Assembly (NCBI GenBank): GCA_002313255.1
Contig: DCBA01000004.1
Location: 1 to 60,100 of the forward strand
Source: Gammaproteobacteria bacterium UBA1119
GTDB taxonomy: Bacteria; Pseudomonadota; Gammaproteobacteria; Pseudomonadales; Azotimanducaceae
Direction: 5' to 3'
DNA: 60,100 bases
Notes under the pieces: generated by a model
What the model was told of the DNA's origin: nothing
Seen by the model: the letters and a program-made list of their open reading frames with translations, nothing else
Database searches by the model: none
In this document: positions 38,475 to 46,504 of the stretch, piece by piece
Layout of the letters: every line of letters starts with the position of its first letter
Numbering within the stretch: position 1 is the first letter of the stretch
Translations under genes and position numbers: made by a program

Positions 38475-39614
38475 ATGGCTGTAGCGATTGTGGGGGCCTC
38501 CGAGACGACCGAGCTCGGACGGATTCCTGACTTGAGTCAACTGCAACTGCATGCGGATGCAGCGTTGAATGCGATGGCCGATGCAAAAATCAAACCGAGC
38601 GATATCGACGGCGTCGCCACAGCGGGAGCCTCTCCCACCGAGATCGCGCATTATCTTGGGATCGAGCCTCATTGGGCTGACGGCACCTCGGTCGGGGGTT
38701 GCTCGTTCATGCTACATGTTCGACACGCTGTCGCTGCCATTGAGGCAGGTCATTGCAGTACGGTGTTGATCACTCACGGCGAAAGTGGGCGATCTGGCGT
38801 TGGACGTGGGGGTTTTTTTGGCGGTGGTGGCGGTGCGAGTCTCGCTGGACAATTCGAAATGCCATACGGTCCCAACGGTCCGACCACGATGTTCACGGTC
38901 GGCGTTCTCAGATACATGAAAGAATTCGGTCTCACGCACGAGCAGCTTGCTTCTGTCGCGGTCGTCCAGAGGGAATGGGCGGGATTGAATCCACGGGCGT
39001 CGTATCGGGAACCAATCACAGTGGCAGACGTGTTGGATTCGAGAATGATTGCCTATCCTTTTCACAAGCTCGAGTGTTGCTTGGTGACGGATGGTGGTGG
39101 TGCGTTGATACTGACAGCGGCAGAACGTGCACCCGATTTCCCCACGAACCCCGTTTATATTTTAGGTACGGGCGAGAGTGTGGAAACGCCCATGATCAGC
39201 CAGATGCAAGACTTAACGACGTCCCGTTCGTTCAGAATCGCAGGTCAGGATGCGATGCGGTCGGCGGGAATCAGTCATGACGATGTAGACCATTTGATGG
39301 TTTACGACGCGTTCGCCCATCTACCCATCTATGGATTGGAAGATCTCGGCTTTGTCGAGCGCGGAGAGGCTGGGGCGTTCATTGAGGAGGGGCACACCCG
39401 CCCAGGTGGAAAACTTCCCTTGAATACCAACGGGGGTGGACTCTCATATATGCATTCGGGAATGTACGGGATGTACGCGTTGCAAGAGAGCGTCCGGCAA
39501 ATCCGGGGGACTGCCGCGGCGCAGGTTGCGAGCGCTGAAGTTTCCGTTTGTCTAGGCGTTGGGGGAATGTTTGCCGCCAGCGGTTGCATTGTCATGGGTA
39601 GTCGGCTGCGCTGA
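38475..39614 (+). CDS. Thiolase family protein (SCP2-thiolase-like)
   Basis: A 379-residue member of the thiolase superfamily. It has VAIVGASETTELGR at the N-terminus, C76 in GTSVGGCSFMLHV at the nucleophile region, and the C-terminal LNTNGGGLSYMHSGMYGMY motif with the catalytic histidine. Unlike the thiolase-like protein at 8997-10472 it keeps the cysteine. A strong ribosome site (ggggggtagc) places the start at 38475; upstream in-frame codons overlap cysQ. It probably acts in beta-oxidation of an unusual acyl-CoA, but no hydratase or dehydrogenase is adjacent. A region rich in glycine (FFGGGGGASLAG) is seen near residue 120. Confidence 0.82.
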   Translation: MAVAIVGASETTELGRIPDLSQLQLHADAALNAMADAKIKPSDIDGVATAGASPTEIAHYLGIEPHWADGTSVGGCSFMLHVRHAVAAIEAGHCSTVLITHGESGRSGVGRGGFFGGGGGASLAGQFEMPYGPNGPTTMFTVGVLRYMKEFGLTHEQLASVAVVQREWAGLNPRASYREPITVADVLDSRMIAYPFHKLECCLVTDGGGALILTAAERAPDFPTNPVYILGTGESVETPMISQMQDLTTSRSFRIAGQDAMRSAGISHDDVDHLMVYDAFAHLPIYGLEDLGFVERGEAGAFIEEGHTRPGGKLPLNTNGGGLSYMHSGMYGMYALQESVRQIRGTAAAQVASAEVSVCLGVGGMFAASGCIVMGSRLR

Positions 39615-39995
39615 CCAAACGTCGGCTCTTGTAGATAAAAGAAGGGGTGGTCTCACTAACCGGGCCTGTGAGTGTGTTCGCCCTGCCGAGGAGAATTACA
39701 CTGTATATATATACAGACCGGCTAGTGAGGTCTGTCAATATACACACAACAAAATTCGAAAAAAAGAAGGCTTCGGCAAGTTTTGAGGTCAAAAAGAAAA
39801 ATATCGTGTTACATCAATTGCTTACCGAATTCGATTCCATATTTCTTTCATTTTCTTAGGTTAAATCTGGCCTATTTTTTGTTTCATTTGTGTTTCCATT
39901 CTTGTTCTTTTTGACACAATTTCCATCGACTCGCGACACGAGAGTGCTATCCGGTAAGCATGGATAAAGATAATGTTTCGCGTGAATTTCGATGA
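39615..39995. other. AT-rich gene-free region between two convergent genes
   Basis: This 381-nt stretch holds no credible gene. It contains the SOS-like box and a near-perfect 12-nt inverted repeat (CTCACTAACCGG at 39652-39663 and CCGGCTAGTGAG at 39718-39729, one mismatch). From about 39740 to 39915 there is an A-rich run followed by a T-rich run with GC content far below the rest of the window. Short frames here are low-complexity lysine- or phenylalanine-rich strings. Its composition suggests an acquired or fast-evolving segment. Confidence 0.6.
39701..39716. promoter_or_regulatory. Perfect LexA-type SOS box, overlapping a leftward promoter
   Basis: CTGTATATATATACAG is a perfect 16-bp palindrome equal to the core of the gammaproteobacterial LexA consensus. 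On the minus strand a consensus -35 TTGACA (plus 39733-39738) lies 17 nt from a TGTATA -10 (plus 39710-39715) inside the box, the usual geometry of a LexA-repressed promoter. The promoter points leftward, antisense to the 3' end of the thiolase gene. No SOS gene is next to it. Confidence 0.5.
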
Positions 39996-42900
39996 TCACC
40001 AGGCATCGATAATGGGTGTGCGTAATTGTGGTTCCCGGACCAAAGGGGGGCCTGCTTTCATACCAGCGATCAGCCACATGCGTGTATCGGCTGGATCGAT
40101 AACGTCGTCTACTTCGAATACATGGCCGGCGTTCAGGCCCTTACCCCTGTTATAAGCGGCCTCCACCATGCGCTCATAGGCCGCTTGCCGTTCACTTAGC
40201 TCATCGATGGCTTCGAGGCGTGCGCGCTGTCCGAGCTTCACCTGGCCCTCAAGACCCATCCCACCAAATTCGCTGGTCGGCCATGCGATAACGAATGCAG
40301 GTAGCCGATGGTTGCCTCCGCCCATGGCTTGGGCTCCCAAGCCATAAGCTTTTCGTAGGATCACCATGTAGGACGGCACCTTAATATTTGCACCAATAAC
40401 GAACATGCGGGCCGCGTGGCGTACCAGCCCTGTTTTCTCCACCTCCGGACCAACCATGATTCCTGGACAGTCGCAAAGCATCAGCAGCGGTATTTGGAAC
40501 GCGTCGCACAATTTCATAAACCGCGCTGCTTTGTCGGCGGCTTCGCTATCGATTGCCCCAGAGATAACAGCGGGGTTGTTCGCGATTACGCCAATTGGTC
40601 GACCTTCGATACGAATAAACGTGGTAACCATTGCGGTTCCAAAGTTTGGACGTAATTCGAGCACGGAGTCCATGTCAGCCAGGGTGTCGATGACTTGGCG
40701 AATATCGTAAACGCGCAGACGATTTTCGGGGATGACGTGGCGGAGGAGCCTTTGATCGTTGGCTTCCCAGGCATCAACCGGACCCTGAAAGTAAGATAAA
40801 TATTTCTTGGTTACTTGGACCGCTTCAGCCTCGTCCTTGACCGCAATGTCGACAACACCACTGGGGACCTGTACCGATATTGGGCCAACTTCCTCAGGGC
40901 TGTATACGCCTAAACCACCTCCTTCAATCATGGCAGGGCCCCCAATCCCAATACTCGAGTTTTCGGTCGCTATGATGACGTCGCAACACCCGAGCAAGAC
41001 GGCGTTGCCGGCAAAACAAAAACCGGCGTTCACGCCGACGACGGGCACCCTTCCGCTTAGCTTGCTAAGCAGTGTCCAAGACGGTGTATTTAACCCACCA
41101 CCACCTGAAATCTGTGGCGACCCTCCTTTGCCGGGGACGGCATTACGACTGCCGCCACCGGCGCGACCGCCCCCGCCCTCGGTAAAAAGCACAAGAGGCG
41201 ACTGAAGTTTTTCGGCCGTTTGGAACATCCGATCCATCATCTTATGGTTCATACCGCCCTGAGATCCGGCAAGCACCGAGTAGTCGTAGGACATCAATAC
41301 GCAGCGGGATTTGGACTCGTCAAATCGGTCGCTATTGACGTGGCCCAATCCCATAACAAGTCCATCAGAAGGGGCATAGTCGAGCAGCTCGTCCACGCTT
41401 CCGTGGAGGGCCTGTCCCACCGCCAACGAGCCGTATTGGACGAAGGAGCCCTCGTCTGCCAAATCATAGATATTCTCCCTTGCCGTTCGTCCTCCCTGCC
41501 CGTGGCGTTTATCGACCTGTTTTTTGCGTGACTCGTCGGTGGTCAAAGCCCTCCGACGAATTACTTCGGCGAGATCAGGTCGTGGGATATCGAGATCTAA
41601 CTCAATATAATCCTGCACCGCCTCACCGGTGATCGTTCCTTCCTCGATGGTCAAAAACACCGATTCTTCGGGGACAGTGTCGCCTTCTGAGACCATCACT
41701 TCACGGACCGTTCCGCTGACAGGGGCCTTAAACACATGTTCCATTTTCATGGCGTTAACCACGACAATCTCCTGGCCGACCAGGACGTCATCTCCGGGAG
41801 CTGCCGTTAGCGAGAGGATAGTGGACTGCATCGCTGCACGAACGGGCACAATCCCTTCCGCGTATTCGACGCGGTCGGGCGCCTGAGCGCGTTCTTGTTC
41901 TCGCTGCTCGCGACCTTGGCTCAATACGGCCAGGGGGTCGTTGGCGTCAACCTGAGCGCCCGCTAGGACAATCTTCGACCCCAGGTCACCAGGGTTGCTA
42001 GCCAGTTCACGATTGGCGAGTAATTGCGCTAGGTTGTCCTCGACATACCGCGTGTACATCACTCCGCTTTGGATGTCCGGATCGTCGACGATGTTCATGA
42101 GCACTCCAAGATTGGTATCAACACCCTCGATGACAAAATCATGGAGTGATCGGCGTGCACGGTTAACGGCGTCGATGAAGTCTCCTTGACCACTGTGTAC
42201 AACCAGCTTCGCCAATAAAGAATCGTAGAGGCCGCTGGTTTCGTAACCTTCGTAGCCGAAGGTGTCGACCCGAATACCGGGTCCGTGAGGAGGTCGAAAC
42301 GATGAGAGCTTTCCGGTACGGGGCAAAGTAAGACCATCGTTTTTTAACGTTTCCATGTTTACCCGTAGTTGAATAGCAAACCCCCTCGGCGACGGAGTCG
42401 ACGCCAGTCCCAATGACTCAAGCGTTTGTCCAGTTGCTAATCCAAGCTGGGTGCGGACTAGATCAATGCCGGTTACCTCCTCCGTGACCGTGTGTTCGAC
42501 CTGTAGCCGTGGGTTCGCCTCGATAAAATAAAAGGCGGCATTGTCGTTGAGTTCTGATCCGTCGACTAAAAACTCGAAGGTGCCGACGTTGTCGTATTCT
42601 GCCAATGAGGCGAGTTGGACTGCGGCTTCGTGAATCAATTTCCGTAAAGCTTGTGGAAGTTGCGGCGATGGAGCTACCTCGACGACCTTTTGATGTAGGC
42701 GTTGGATGCTGCAATCACGCTCGCCCAGGTGACGAATATTCCCGGCTCGATCGCCGACGATTTGGACTTCGATGTGCAATGCTCGATCAACCATGAGTTC
42801 GGCGTACATGTCGCCGGAACCAAAAGCTGCATTCGCCTCCAACGACCCGCGGTTCAATGCATCTTCGATTTCCGCGACATTCCTAACAATCCGCATGCCC

Positions 42901-43400
42901 CTGCCACCACCACCCGAGACGGCCTTGAGCATCATGCTGTGACCGGGCTGAAGGGACTCAAAAAAATCGGTGGCGGTCGCAAGTTCACCAATGATGTCGG
43001 AGGCTGGCAATACGGGAATGTCGTTTGTTCGTGCCAATTCCCTAGCTTGTAATTTGTCTCCGAAAAGCTCGAGGGTGTCGGGCTTGGGTCCCACAAAAAC
43101 GATGTTCGCCTCGTGGCAAGTGCGGGCAAATTGATGGTTCTCTGCGAGAAAACCGTATCCGGGATGAACCGCGTCGCAATTGTTTTGTTTGGCGATGTCA
43201 ATAATCTGTTCGATGTCGAGGTAGGCTTCTACGCCGGTGCCCTCTAATCGCACCGGTGTGTCAGACGTCAATGCGTGCAAGGCGTTTTTGTCGTCGTCTG
43301 GAAACACGCTTACGGTGGTGATTCCCATCTCGTGTGCTGTACGTTGAATGCGTACGGCGATTTCGCCACGGTTCGCGATAAGTAATTTACCGATCGTCAC
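39996..43400 (-). CDS. Single-chain biotin-dependent acyl-CoA carboxylase
   Basis: A fused acyl-CoA carboxylase of 1134 residues: biotin carboxylase (residues 1-450, IGKLLIANRGEIAVRIQRTA, ATP-grasp GGGGRGMRIV and ERDCSIQRLHQKVVE), a linker, the biotinyl domain with the biotin lysine near residue 550 (VVNAMKMEHVF), and a carboxyltransferase of fused beta-alpha type (residues about 630-1134). This order matches long-chain acyl-CoA carboxylase-type single polypeptides. The GTG at 43400 follows gaggggggtt, a strong ribosome site, so the 17 upstream codons are excluded. Acetyl-, propionyl- or long-chain acyl-CoA could be the substrate. It is divergent from the phytanoyl-CoA dioxygenase-type gene. 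Confidence 0.88.
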   Translation of the reverse strand: MTIGKLLIANRGEIAVRIQRTAHEMGITTVSVFPDDDKNALHALTSDTPVRLEGTGVEAYLDIEQIIDIAKQNNCDAVHPGYGFLAENHQFARTCHEANIVFVGPKPDTLELFGDKLQARELARTNDIPVLPASDIIGELATATDFFESLQPGHSMMLKAVSGGGGRGMRIVRNVAEIEDALNRGSLEANAAFGSGDMYAELMVDRALHIEVQIVGDRAGNIRHLGERDCSIQRLHQKVVEVAPSPQLPQALRKLIHEAAVQLASLAEYDNVGTFEFLVDGSELNDNAAFYFIEANPRLQVEHTVTEEVTGIDLVRTQLGLATGQTLESLGLASTPSPRGFAIQLRVNMETLKNDGLTLPRTGKLSSFRPPHGPGIRVDTFGYEGYETSGLYDSLLAKLVVHSGQGDFIDAVNRARRSLHDFVIEGVDTNLGVLMNIVDDPDIQSGVMYTRYVEDNLAQLLANRELASNPGDLGSKIVLAGAQVDANDPLAVLSQGREQREQERAQAPDRVEYAEGIVPVRAAMQSTILSLTAAPGDDVLVGQEIVVVNAMKMEHVFKAPVSGTVREVMVSEGDTVPEESVFLTIEEGTITGEAVQDYIELDLDIPRPDLAEVIRRRALTTDESRKKQVDKRHGQGGRTARENIYDLADEGSFVQYGSLAVGQALHGSVDELLDYAPSDGLVMGLGHVNSDRFDESKSRCVLMSYDYSVLAGSQGGMNHKMMDRMFQTAEKLQSPLVLFTEGGGGRAGGGSRNAVPGKGGSPQISGGGGLNTPSWTLLSKLSGRVPVVGVNAGFCFAGNAVLLGCCDVIIATENSSIGIGGPAMIEGGGLGVYSPEEVGPISVQVPSGVVDIAVKDEAEAVQVTKKYLSYFQGPVDAWEANDQRLLRHVIPENRLRVYDIRQVIDTLADMDSVLELRPNFGTAMVTTFIRIEGRPIGVIANNPAVISGAIDSEAADKAARFMKLCDAFQIPLLMLCDCPGIMVGPEVEKTGLVRHAARMFVIGANIKVPSYMVILRKAYGLGAQAMGGGNHRLPAFVIAWPTSEFGGMGLEGQVKLGQRARLEAIDELSERQAAYERMVEAAYNRGKGLNAGHVFEVDDVIDPADTRMWLIAGMKAGPPLVREPQLRTPIIDAW

Positions 43401-43666
43401 TTGGAACCCCCCTCGGACTCTAGCTTTTAAGACCAGCGCAGCAAGATACACGCATGGGGGAAGAGACTGAAGATCGAGGAGAAACGTTACACCGCACGAG
43501 AGGGATACCGTGTGCTTGGGCGATCAACCATCCAACAGATGTGTTTGTCGCGTTTTGCCTGCTAGTCAGCGAGCCCCTAAGATGAGCGATTCCGGATAAG
43601 TTGGTACTCATATGGGGACGTTGACCACGGACACGGACACGGACGAGAACAGGTAGGTTTGGCAAA

Positions 43667-44509
43667 GTGACTGTTAGCAGAGCAATGCTCGAAGCGTTTC
43701 AACGCGATGGCTACCTTGTCATGCCCTCGGTTTTTGATTCGGATGAGGTGCGGCGCATGGGCGAAGAGGCGGACTTTATATTGGAGCTCGTGATCAATTC
43801 TTCGTTGTGCAATGACCGTCAGAGTGGCCGGCTCGATATACGCCAGACGGCGTCGAGGCAAATGATTGTGAGAAAGGTACAGCCCATTATTGACCTTTCG
43901 TTGGTGTTGGCGAAATTTTCAAATGATGTACGCCTACTCGGACCCATAGAACAATTTATGGGTGATACGCCTGTCCTCATGGAAGAGAAACTTAACTATA
44001 AACAGCCCGTCTCCGTTGGGTATGACTTTCGCGTTCCACCAGACGACGATCGGTTTCCAATCCACAACGATTGGGCGTATTACAAAATGAACGGCTACCC
44101 ATCCTCCGTTATTTCATCCGCTTTGACGATTGATGAGTCGCATCATGACAACGGACCCATTCAGGTCTACCCTGGCTCGCATCGTCAACACGTCGAACAT
44201 GACCGAGTTCGTAATGGTTTAGAGGTCCCGGTAGGTACGGTACGTCCGGAGGATGCTTTGCCTATTCTTGCTCCAGCCGGTTCGGTGATGTTTTTCCATA
44301 GCCAGCTAATTCATACCTCAACGCCTAACACCACAAGTGGCTCGAGGCGCATGATGATTTACAGTCACTACCCGGCCGCGGCCGACATGGGCATTGACGT
44401 TCGTAATGGCCCGAATCGCTTGCGTGAATCTCCATGGGAGTGGGAGTACCGGCGCCGGCGAGATACCGGACGCTACGTTGACGCATTTCGAGTGGATGCA
44501 ACGGGATGA
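43667..44509 (+). CDS. Phytanoyl-CoA dioxygenase (PhyH) family oxygenase
   Basis: An Fe(II)/2-oxoglutarate-dependent oxygenase of 280 residues. The iron triad is H133-x-D135 (PIHNDWAYY) and distal H216 (QLIHTSTPN), with the 2-oxoglutarate arginine near 227 (GSRRMMIY). The N-terminal FQRDGYLVMPSVFDSDEV is typical of the family, which hydroxylates fatty acyl-CoAs, small acids or secondary metabolites. It begins with GTG; an ATG at 43685 is an alternative. The C-terminal tail is arginine-rich (YRRRRDTGRYVD). The substrate is unknown. Confidence 0.85.
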   Translation: MTVSRAMLEAFQRDGYLVMPSVFDSDEVRRMGEEADFILELVINSSLCNDRQSGRLDIRQTASRQMIVRKVQPIIDLSLVLAKFSNDVRLLGPIEQFMGDTPVLMEEKLNYKQPVSVGYDFRVPPDDDRFPIHNDWAYYKMNGYPSSVISSALTIDESHHDNGPIQVYPGSHRQHVEHDRVRNGLEVPVGTVRPEDALPILAPAGSVMFFHSQLIHTSTPNTTSGSRRMMIYSHYPAAADMGIDVRNGPNRLRESPWEWEYRRRRDTGRYVDAFRVDATG

Positions 44510-44661
44510 GCTTAAAAAGGGCCGCTATACTCAACGGATTCTCGGTATGAACGGCCGGCAACGAGGTCTCTCCGGGTCTACCGCCGATGGACGGTGGCTG
44601 CTTGATCAAGAAGACCCAGGACATCGAAGAAATTAGATTGATAGAGGTATAAAGGATTCGA

Positions 44662-45630
44662 ATGCGTTTTGTGATTTATGGGGCCGGCGGTATCGGCGGC
44701 ACCATCGGCGCTCGACTCTTTCAGCACGATCGGGATGTCCTGTTGATCGCCCGCGGACCGCATCTGGTGGCCATTCAAGAACGCGGGTTGCGGTTTGTTT
44801 CTGCGACCATCGATGAACGCTTACCGATACCGGCTGTCGGACATCCGCGGGAAGCCAATCTGGACGAACGCGATGTCGTGATTCTTTGCATGAAAAGTCA
44901 GCATACTGAATCGGCGCTTAGAGATCTGATCCAGTCCGGCCCATCGAATGTACCGGTCATTTGCTGCCAGAACGGAGTCGCAAACGAGCGCATGGCATTG
45001 CGTCGCTTCGCGAATGTTTACGGAATGGTAGTCCTCTTACCGGCAGAGCACTTGGAGCCTGGGGAAGTCGTTAATTTTGCCGAAGATAGTGCAGGCGTGT
45101 TGGATGCGGGCCGGTATCCTAATTCCATCGATGCGACGATTAGTGAAGTAACGGATGCCCTGAATACATCGGGTTTTAGGGCGATACCGGACCCTCATAT
45201 CATGCGTCAGAAATACGCGAAGCTCCTAAACAACCTCAATAACGCTGTCCAAGCCGCGTGTGGCGAGGGATCGGCCGATATCGCGAGGCAGTTGCGCAAC
45301 GAAGCATTGGCTTGTTACGCGGCTGCAGGGATCGATTGTGCTGCGCCGGATGAAACGCGGGATCGACGTCGCGGAATTCAAGGGACTGCGGTCCCCGGAT
45401 TTGAGCGAAATGGTGGTTCCTCGATGCAGAGTGTCATGCGTGGTACGGGAGACATTGAAGCTGACTACCTGAACGGTGAAATCGTCCAGCTGGGGCGTCT
45501 ACATGGCGTTGAAACACCCGCGAATGCGGTCGTCCAGCAGGTGGGCAATCGCATGGCGCGCGAGAGATTAGAAGTTGGCGCGTACACGCTCGGCGATTTG
45601 GAAAGCTTAATTCAGAGCGAAACGCGCTAA
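44662..45630 (+). CDS. Ketopantoate reductase (PanE/ApbA) family protein
   Basis: A 322-residue NADP(H)-dependent 2-oxoacid reductase of the PanE fold. The dinucleotide motif is FVIYGAGGIGGTIGARL, the conserved LCMKSQHTE block follows, and the catalytic lysine region is RQKYAKLLNNLNNAVQAAC. A good ribosome site (aaagga) precedes the ATG. Other pantothenate genes are not nearby, so it may be a paralogue acting on a different 2-oxoacid; the symbol panE is therefore not given. Confidence 0.8.
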   Translation: MRFVIYGAGGIGGTIGARLFQHDRDVLLIARGPHLVAIQERGLRFVSATIDERLPIPAVGHPREANLDERDVVILCMKSQHTESALRDLIQSGPSNVPVICCQNGVANERMALRRFANVYGMVVLLPAEHLEPGEVVNFAEDSAGVLDAGRYPNSIDATISEVTDALNTSGFRAIPDPHIMRQKYAKLLNNLNNAVQAACGEGSADIARQLRNEALACYAAAGIDCAAPDETRDRRRGIQGTAVPGFERNGGSSMQSVMRGTGDIEADYLNGEIVQLGRLHGVETPANAVVQQVGNRMARERLEVGAYTLGDLESLIQSETR

Positions 45631-46019
45631 GACGCTCGACATTGTTGACGGCGGCTGCAGCGAGCGACGCCAGCTTTAATCTATGAAGGGAGTCCGCCAT
45701 AGAGCCCACAAGAGCCGTGGCACATCGATCGAATGGGCGGTGAACGCCGACGAGTAACGATTAGGGGAGAGGGGGAGGTCGTTATCTCGCCGGCGTTACA
45801 CCGAGAGACAACGGTGCAACAACTAAAGCAAAGAACCCCGACAGGCTGTTATCCGTCGATGGATCACCTGTCGCGACTGGCTCGTATGTCGTGGCATCTG
45901 TCTCTTAGGGGCGCTGATTCTCATGAAGGTTGTATGGATTGCAAGGCTTTTTATAGACGAATTTATTTTCGAGTCGGCGCCTTTCTTATATGGGCCCGAT
46001 CGATGCTTTTGTCGTTAAG
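45631..46019. other. Gene-free region upstream of tRNA-Phe
   Basis: About 390 nt between the reductase gene and the tRNA promoter. The only plus-strand frame (45733-46023) has no ribosome site and low-complexity, unrecognised content. The first 60 nt contain GCTCG/CGAGC complementary segments without a T tract. Nothing else is supported. Confidence 0.5.
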
Positions 46020-46047
46020 TTGACGGCTAGGGGTGCGCGCTTACAAT
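46020..46047 (+). promoter_or_regulatory. Promoter of tRNA-Phe
   Basis: TTGACG (46020-46025), a 16-nt spacer and TACAAT (46042-46047) lie 40 nt upstream of the tRNA. The GC-rich segment after the -10 (accgcg) resembles the discriminator of stable RNA promoters under stringent control. Confidence 0.65.
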
Positions 46048-46087
46048 ACCGCGTTCTCGTCCGTTCCTATTGTAAGAGTTGGTAGAG

Positions 46088-46163
46088 GGCCAGGTAGCTC
46101 AGTCGGTAGAGCAGTGGACTGAAAATCCTCGTGTCGGCAGTTCGATTCTGCCCCTGGCCACCA
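46088..46163 (+). tRNA. tRNA-Phe (anticodon GAA)
   Basis: A 76-nt tRNA with encoded CCA. The acceptor stem is GGCCAGG/CCTGGCC, the D arm GCTC-AGTCGGTA-GAGC, the anticodon loop CTGAAAA with anticodon GAA, and the T arm GGCAG-TTCGATT-CTGCC. The anticodon stem GTGGA/TCCTC has one T-T mismatch at positions 28-42; all other stems pair. It is a lone tRNA with its own promoter. Confidence 0.95.
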
Positions 46164-46300
46164 AATACCCAGGCTGTTAGGCGACTAAGTCGTATGGTGA
46201 TCACAACGATTTTTTACTTCGTGATCTAATCGACAAGCATTAGCGCCTTGTATCGCCGGCTCCCGGCCCAACCGAATAGAGAGCTATGCTAAGATGAAAC

Positions 46301-46471
46301 GTCTGGGGATCGGGGTCCAGACCAGAGCTGAAGTCGCCTTGTTACGGGGTGAAGGCGCCAAAACTTCCCGCGACCGTTGTTCCGCACGTCCCTCAATGAC
46401 GCACTGGCATTGCAGTCGTCAGGGACGGTGACACGAAACTGTCTTGGCGGGTTCGTAAGACATGGCGTCAC
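46301..46471 (+). ncRNA. Structured RNA element of four consecutive hairpins (unassigned)
   Basis: Between tRNA-Phe and the ABC exporter operon lie four adjacent stems. Stem 1 is GTCTGG/CCAGAC (46301-46306 with 46317-46322). Stem 2 is CGCCTT/AAGGCG (46335-46340 with 46352-46357). Stem 3 is a 15-bp bulged stem (CGTCCC, TGACG, ACTG at 46387-46406 with CAGT, CGTCA, GGGACG at 46413-46427). Stem 4 is GTGAC and TGTCTT (46428-46445) with AAGACA and GTCAC (46457-46471). No coding frame is credible here. It ends 33 nt before the exporter ATG, so it may be a 5' leader/regulatory element or a separate small RNA. It matches no RNA family recognised here. The stems were found by eye; their stability was not computed. 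Confidence 0.45.
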
Positions 46472-46504
46472 TGGTTAAAGCTCCACAAGGATTTTTTCGG
46501 GTTT

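Noticed and set aside
39592..39792. Minus-strand reading frame across the SOS-like box
   Set aside because: It starts upstream of the promoter it would need and resembles no family; it overlaps the thiolase end.
39647..39859. Plus-strand reading frame in the AT-rich gap
   Set aside because: It contains the SOS-like box in its coding part, is a low-complexity Lys/Phe string from the A-rich and T-rich runs, and has no ribosome site.
43625..43645. Short tandem ggacac repeats near 43.63 kb
   Set aside because: Only two or three imperfect units; likely chance.
45733..46023. Plus-strand frame before tRNA-Phe
   Set aside because: No recognisable family, no ribosome site, and its end lies in the tRNA promoter.
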